Assembly (NCBI RefSeq): GCF_030704535.1
Contig: NC_081817.1
Coordinates: 27,033,001 to 27,097,000 of the forward strand
Direction of reading: 5' to 3'
Length of the DNA stretch: 64,000 nucleotides
DNA from: Vitis vinifera
Lineage: Eukaryota > Streptophyta > Magnoliopsida > Vitales > Vitaceae
Shown: one piece after another, positions 31,593 to 64,000 of the stretch
How the letters are laid out: every line of letters starts with the position of its first letter
Position numbering within the stretch: the stretch's first letter is position 1
Position numbers and translations under genes: made by a program
The notes under the pieces: generated by a model
The model's input: only the letters and a program-made list of their open reading frames with translations
What the model was told of the DNA's origin: nothing
Database searches by the model: none

Positions 31593-34500
31593 ATGGCTTC
31601 AACCGCAACTTCACCCTTCTCTCTCATGCTAACGTACGCCGCGTCCTCTCCTCTCCCTACCCAAGACTTCATCGCCCCTTCTCTCTCCTTCAAGACCAAG
31701 CCTCTCTTCAGGGCTTTCTCTCTTTACCCACTTGCGCTCCAGGCCAGAGAGAGGCGGCCCAGTGGTAATGGTCCATACGATGTGGTTGTGGCCGCTTTGG
31801 CTGCTGAAGCTGAGGTAGCTGAGGCCGTGGAGGAGGTGGAAGGTGGGGAGGGTGACGCTGTTTCCACCGCGCCGCCGCCTAAGCCGAAGAAAGGGAAGGC
31901 TGCGTTGCTGTTGAAGAGGGACAGGGTATGTTTGGCTTGTTTTTGTTTTTCTGATGTGAATTTTGGTTTATGGGGTTTAATTAATGGGTTTTTCTGGGTT
32001 TCTCATGTGGATGCCTTTTCATTTCTGTTTTCTGGGAACCAAACTGAGGGTTAGGTATTGTTTCGGTCGAGACAGATTCTCTGATTGTTTGAGTTATGGG
32101 TGTTATTTGGTTCCCGTCATTTAATTTCTCCCGGCTGCCAAGCAGAGGTTTAAGTCTTGCCTCTGGCAAGACAGAGTGTCTCTAATTGCTTTTTTTTTTT
32201 ATTGCTTTTTTTTTAATTTCTGTGAATCATGGGTTTATTGATCGACTTAATTATGGGTTTTGCTTGATTTCTCCTTTAAACGTTACTTCATTTCTGTTTT
32301 TCAGTTTTCTCAGTAACCAAACAGAGCTCTACATATTGCCTTTGAAGAGAGACTGTGTTTCTATTTTTATTTTTATTTTTATTTTTCACTATTTTTGGTT
32401 TGTTGTGAACTGATGAGCGACTCTGAAAATTGAATGACCAACTAGACCAGCCTTCTGTTTAGGACAAAAAATTCATATTGTAATCCATAAGCTGATCTTT
32501 TCTATCCACACCTAATCCAGCCTAAAGAAAATGAATCTGCATTTTTTATAGACTCTTGGCTACCCAACAGGGATTCTTTTCAGAAAAACTTTTAGTTCCT
32601 TTGGAGAAAATTCTAAACTCTAAACACGTATTCAATTCCCCAATTCTTTATAATTTCATAACTTCACATGCTCATTTTAGTCTAATATTTTCCTTTGAAT
32701 TTTTTTTTGAAATTTTTTTCAGACATTTGGTTTTCTTTTCTTTTTTCACTTTTTTTTTTCCTTTTTTAATGGCTGATTTTACTTAGTTGTTTTGTCTGTT
32801 TGTGTTGCTAAATTCATCATTTATGTTCCTAGTTTCCTTCTCTTGCTATTATTTTCTTCGAACTTACTTCATAAATTCACGTACAGTTTTTCTCATTCTA
32901 TTTGGTACTGTCAGACGAGGTCTAAGAGATTCTTGGAAATTCAAAAACTGAGGGAAAACAAGAAAGAGTATGACCTGCAGACGGCAATATCATTGCTTAA
33001 GCAAATGGCAAGCACAAGGTTTGTGGAAACAGCTGAAGCACATTTTCGGCTCAACATTGACCCCAAATATAATGATCAACAACTGAGAGCAACAGTTAGT
33101 TTTCTGTCCTTTAATGATTAATAGCAATGCATTTTCCTGGTTTATTTACAAATATTTTCTCACATTTGTTTTCGTTCCTTTTTAATAGGTGAATTTGCCC
33201 AAGGGAACTGGACAGACTGTTAAAGTTGCTGTTCTAACACAAGGTACTTAGTCTATTCAATTTGTTGTCCCATACCAATTCATTTGGGGGTATTACCAGG
33301 CAAGAGATTTTGGTTGCGATTTTTATCAAAGGTGAACAGATTTCTGTACTGATGCATGTAGTGGATATCAAATAACTTGTAAAACTGTACTTCGATTTGT
33401 CCATAAGCTAATTGCTGAAGTAATGTTTAAAAACCTAGAGCAGGAGAAATTTTTATTTAGTAAGGGACCTGTAAGTAGATTTATTGGGGACTGTTCCCTT
33501 CTACTATGGTTGGCAGAGGGCAGAATTGCTTGCTTGCTTGACCAAACTCAAGGATTGTTTATGCTAGTTTGGGGGTGTGTGTGTACGTGCGCACATGCAC
33601 ATGTATTTTAATAAGCAAACAATGAGTGGATATTGGCAAACGTCTATCAAAAAAGGGTGGTGAACCCCTAGCACACCAGGAGATGGTTTGGTATTTTTTT
33701 GTTGTCAATTACTAATCATGTAAACATCCTAGTGGTGGGATAAGCAAAAACTTACCCATTTTTGCAAGGGATTCAGTCTTAAATAGTTGCAAATGTGGAC
33801 ACTTGATCTTTGTAACTTTGGTAAACCATGTTTGTAGGATTAGACAGTGGGAAATTAAGAGAAAAAGAGGGAAAGCCATAAAAAATAGATCCACTTAATA
33901 ATACCCATTGTTACAAAATGCAATTGAGTATCACTTAGTGAGACGGGGTAAATCCTTGTAGAACCTTTGCTGATATGACTAATCCCTTGTTGGGGATTCT
34001 GAGGGATGGGTTTGGGGGTGTATAATATCCCTTTTTTAGGATGCCAGGGAACAATTTCTAGGTCAATTGGAGATCAAATGTCAGGACCTCATGGAGTAAT
34101 TATGGATGGTTGGAATTGTGTCTTTGAATGTTCTTGACTGCAGCTAGATATGGTTGGTTCTCTCTTTTGGCAGGTTAAAATTGTGGGTAAGGGGTTCTAG
34201 CCAATGGAGATGGTTAGAGGTACAGCATCTATGAAGTTAAGCCTCTGTTCATAAGAGGAATCAAGTTTACAGTGGTCTATAGGTGTCAGTGAGGTTTGGG
34301 TTGGATTCTTGTTGTGGTGATTGGCTTTGGGAAGGTTTGTTCCCAAGTCCTTGTGTAGTGACTGTAAATTACCTTGCTTGGTTTTGTGATCATATGCTAT
34401 TCTTGCAGCAGGGTTGTAGGTGAAAGAATACGCTTTTGTGGGCATTGCCTCTTCATGGCATTCTCTTTCTGTTAAGCTTGTGTTAATCACATTTCTAGAT

Positions 34501-36088
34501 TGCATTGAGGGGACCTCCATATGATGGCAGTTCGGAACATAAGCATTTCTCTAAAGCCTCCTCCATTACTTGGTCGGTTGCTCCATAGAGAAGAATATAA
34601 TGGTGGACCACCTCATTCCCAGGAATTGGTCCATTCCTAACTGTTGGTTCCTTGTGTTCCGAGGACAGCCAACAAGCATCCCTTGGGTGAGCTTGACTTG
34701 GTTTCTTCCTCCTTTTGTTAAAGAGGATTTCCTCAGTTCCTCTCTTAGTCATCGGGGCCTGGTCCAAGAGTGATGAGATGTCTGGAGGATGATTTTTAAG
34801 GATGTGCTGTGGCTCATTTGCAAGGAAAGAAATCTTTTGAGATTGTGTCCTCTCAAAAAAGACAGTGGTTCATAGGCATTTGAGTACAGCATCCATGAAT
34901 CGCTGAATGCTTATTGTTATATCTCAATATCTGCCCAGAAAGGCATGTTAGTAATTTAATCTTCCTATGTCATGCGTTCTTGTAGATTCATTTGAATTAT
35001 TTGATCTTATACTCCGCGAAGATGAAATGCTGTTGGATTTTCTTGGCTTCTATCATAATAGGCATAACTTTATTATTATTTGTTCCTTGGGCTCACTTGT
35101 GTAAAGCTAAATTTCTACAGGTGAAAAGTTTGATGAAGCAAAAAATGCTGGAGCAGATTTGGTTGGAGGAGAGGACTTGATAGAACAGATAAAGGGAGGA
35201 TTCATGGATTTTGACAAGTTGATTGCTTCTCCAGATATGATGCCTAAGGTGTTGCTCTGATTATCATGTTCTAATTGATCATATCAAGTGCTGCTGTAGT
35301 ATGTCCACCAATGTCTAGAGGTCAACCAGATTTGTTTTTCCATATTCCATGTTTTCAACCTTTTGCATCTCAGTAAACCAGCCCATTAAATCGATCACTC
35401 CTGGTGTATCTGCATGGGTGCATGTATCTGTGTTTGCTGTGGTTTTTTTTGTTTTGGTTAGAGATCATATTCATGACTAGACATAATTTACATTTCCTCC
35501 CCACTTGTATCAGGTTGCAAGCTTAGGAAAACTTCTGGGACCACGAGGACTCATGCCAAATCCAAAAGCTGGTACTGTTACAACTAATATACCTCAGGTA
35601 TGATCAAAACCTACTCCTATGCATATATAGACTTAAGAAGTTGATTAAGATCTTTGACATTATGGATTCCTTTCTAGCTTGCAAACATAAGATTTTACCT
35701 AAATGGAATGACTCACACTATCATCTGTCCCAGGCTATAGCAGAATTCAAGAAGGGAAAGGTCGAGTACAGAGCAGATAAAACTGGAATTGTTCACTTAC
35801 CTTTTGGGAAGGCTGATTTTTCTGAAGAAGATCTTCTTGCAAACTTGATTGCTGCAGTAGTATGTGCTACCCTTATCTTTTTTCAGCAGTTTCTGAAATT
35901 CAGCCCACTCGACTTGAAATCTTAATCATTTTACTTTCTTGTTCTGGCAGAAATCAGTAGAAACTAACAAGCCGTCGGGGGCAAAGGGAGTATACTGGAG
36001 AAGCGCACACATATGCTCTTCCATGGGGCCTTCTATTCGATTAAATATAAGGGAGATGCTTGATTACAAATCTCCGTCGAGTGTCTGA
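31593..36088 (+). CDS. RPL1: 50S ribosomal protein L1, chloroplastic, 7 exons
   Basis: Spliced CDS (347 aa): exons 31593-31925, 32915-33094, 33189-33243, 35121-35248, 35514-35597, 35734-35859, 35951-36088. All introns are GT-AG; TGA at 36086-36088. The N-terminus is a Ser/Thr-rich plastid transit peptide followed by an acidic spacer and [12 protein letters not shown]. The mature part is bacterial-type uL1: [38 protein letters not shown], the rRNA-binding signature [11 protein letters not shown], and [21 protein letters not shown]1 forms the L1 stalk of the plastid ribosome and helps E-site tRNA exit. An in-frame ATG at 31536 lies within a TATA-like context (TTTTTATATGGA, 31529-31540), which argues for the 31593 start. 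Length fits the plant family. Confidence 0.95.
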
Positions 36089-37105
36089 AGAATTTATCAA
36101 AGTTGTAAATTACATCTTCTACTGCTTAATTAGCTGCAAGGGTGTCTCCATTGGAGCTGTTTAATATTTAGAAGAAGCAAAGAAAAACAGAAACTAGGAT
36201 GAGAAGAGCTGGCCTTGATGGGTGTCTCCTGCTCAAAACAAACTGTTGCAGGGTCGTTGTATCTTCTTTCACAGCAGTTGAGCAAAATCTTTTATCAACA
36301 CAGTTACCAATATTATCAAATTTTTTACTGGGAAGTTTTGTCTCTCGACGCTCTGGGATTTTGTTTGTATGTTTACTAGTTGTGCCATCATGGGTTCAAA
36401 TTGATCCATTTTCTTATTGATGTTCCCCTATGTCCTTTCTTTTCCTTTAGCAACCCACCTTCCCATGAGTTTATAGCCTTGTTTAACAATTCTGGATCAG
36501 CTTTAAGGGTCTACTGAGTAGACTGCAAAACACCCTTCCATGGGACCTTACAATAGTGACACCTGAGAAATCTGGCTTGAATCTTATTACTGCTTTCCCT
36601 TTGCCTGGACAGGAAGAGATACCTCAATGAATACCCTCAAAAGATTTAACTTAAGATTCAACATATTAGGACATCAGAAAACACAACTCCTTGCCTGAAT
36701 GATTAGTTTTGTTTCACAGAAATAGGTTAATTTACTATTACAAAAATGCTTAAACAAGAAGTGAAGGATGATACTTCACTAAATAACAGACTAGTATCAA
36801 CATCTGGGCATACAAAGTTGTGAAGAGTAGGTTGGTTCATCAATCCTCAATTTAGCATGCTTGACTAGATCCTTGAGGTAACACTGGCTGAGATTGGTCT
36901 GTCTTCATAAATAAGGCTTTGAGCAAGAAATGAGCCCTGCCCTAATAATCATAACTTCATCTATAAGAAAAAATCCTTCTTACAAAGGGCGGAAGAGGTA
37001 AAACTCTACAACAAACAGCTTGCTTTTGATGGATTGCCCTGGATTTGTGAATGCTCTTTTGCATAATTCCTGAAGGAGGTGAAATCATCATCTGGGATTG
37101 TTCTT
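36089..37105. other. Convergent 3' region between RPL1 and SMC5
   Basis: About 1 kb between the RPL1 stop and the SMC5 stop on the opposite strand. Expected to hold both 3' UTRs. No gene or clear repeat seen. Confidence 0.6.
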
Positions 37106-62990
<25,885 letters not shown>

Positions 62991-64000
62991 CTGCAATTCA
63001 AGAAAAAAATTCAGTGAGATACCAAAAATATGACACAGAATTTCAGTTTTAACAAGAAATTTTAGCACAATTTGATCAAAGACCAAAGAAACAAAAACCT
63101 TTATTTGAGATTTGATCATCTACACCAGTGTAAACTTCAGATTCCAGAAAATATGCAGATTTTTTCCTTTCTAAATGCTTTAGCAAATGACCTACAAACA
63201 ACTTTTTAAATAACTTCTGCTTCACCCTTTTCATGCCCTTACATCCCAAAATTTAGGATAGAATTATTAGTGTAACAAGCTAATATGTGGCTTCATAGTT
63301 GACTTCAGTTTAAGCTTACAGCCCTTGAAACCAGGTGAAGCCTTCAGAAAAATGCTTTAGTGTTCATTTGTTCATGCTCTCGCCTGAATGTCTGGGGTAC
63401 TCATGAGGTCTAACAAAGGACATTTTGATCACATAGCATTTCTTTTTGATAGACGATATACATAGCATTTCTAAAAAGGGTATTTCTATCCATACTTTAT
63501 CCATGAAGATAAATTTACCATCCAGATGCCTTCTTTTATAGAAACCTTATTATCTAGAAAACTGTAAAAAGAAGGATGATCGGAACAAAGGGAAAAGGAA
63601 TAATAAAAAACGCAGCTCCAGAGAACAAGATACCATACACCTAGACAACATGAGCACAATAAACTCAAGTGAGATAAGGTTCCCAATAAACTCAAAGAAA
63701 GAGGATGTCTTTTCTTGTTTTGAACAAATTTTATATTGTGAAAGAATGTCTCATCCTTCTTAATCTTTTTAATTAATATAAATGATCTCATGTATTTCTG
63801 ATAAAAATAAAGAAAAAGAAAGGGAAAAAGACTCAACAAACAAGAAGACTCCTCTCTTGGCCAGCATGTCAACTTTATGGTTAGTGACCTAGGCTTCCAT
63901 GCAAAGGACCATGAAATAGATTTTTTTTTTCCCTTCTTTTGATAGGCAAATATAGAATATATTAAAAGCACCTAACATGGAGGAAATGGAAGCTCTAGAA
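62991..64000. other. SMC5 intron (5' side), with a probable LINE 3' end
   Basis: No further SMC5 exon recognised, so the next upstream exon must be beyond 64000. Around 63926-63970 a T-run followed by TTTTGATAGGCAAATATAG and ATATTAAAAG matches the LINE 3' signature seen at 53558, suggesting an element running off the right edge. Confidence 0.5.

Noticed and set aside
33423..34773. Several 60-107 codon frames within the large RPL1 intron
   Set aside because: Both flanking exons splice cleanly across it, and none of the frames shows a domain.

Overview
The window is nuclear DNA from a eudicot plant. The evidence is GT-AG introns, plastid transit peptides on two nuclear genes, a CC-NB-LRR cluster, and Copia, LINE, SINE and MITE insertions. 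The combination resembles a woody eudicot such as grapevine, but that species guess comes from family knowledge and was not checked.

Left part (1-16.0 kb) is a tandem resistance-gene cluster. It holds the 3' end of one CC-NB-LRR gene (2-943), a complete intronless CC-NB-LRR gene of 1490 codons (7493-11965), and the N-terminal stump of a third, frameshifted copy (15811-16024). The DNA downstream of the first two genes is also duplicated (about 944-5790 and 11966-15640), so the duplicated unit is about 10-11 kb long. Copy 1 carries an extra ~0.87 kb holding a truncated receptor-like-protein gene.

Middle part (18.2-36.1 kb) holds three housekeeping-type organelle genes: a P-class PPR gene (+), an eight-exon RETICULATA-related (DUF3411) plastid gene (-), and a seven-exon gene for plastid ribosomal protein L1 (+). 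For the last two, every splice junction was placed by keeping frame and family sequence continuous. The two plastid genes are divergent. The 3.3 kb between them is AT-rich and contains four tandem copies of a ~255 bp repeat.

Right part (37.1-64 kb) is one gene on the minus strand, SMC5. Its 18 C-terminal coding exons (569 residues plus stop) are spread over 26 kb; the 5' half lies beyond the right edge. Its introns hold most of the mobile DNA: a Copia retrotransposon with near-identical LTRs but five in-frame stops, two degenerate L1-type LINEs, an LTR-like insertion nested in one LINE, a tRNA-derived SINE with a clear target-site duplication, and several local tandem duplications.

I found no sign of a wholly new enzymatic system. 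The most informative signals are the structure of the resistance-gene duplication (including an unusual Trp in the P-loop), the stop pattern of the Copia element, the 255 bp repeat array, and a duplication touching an SMC5 splice donor.
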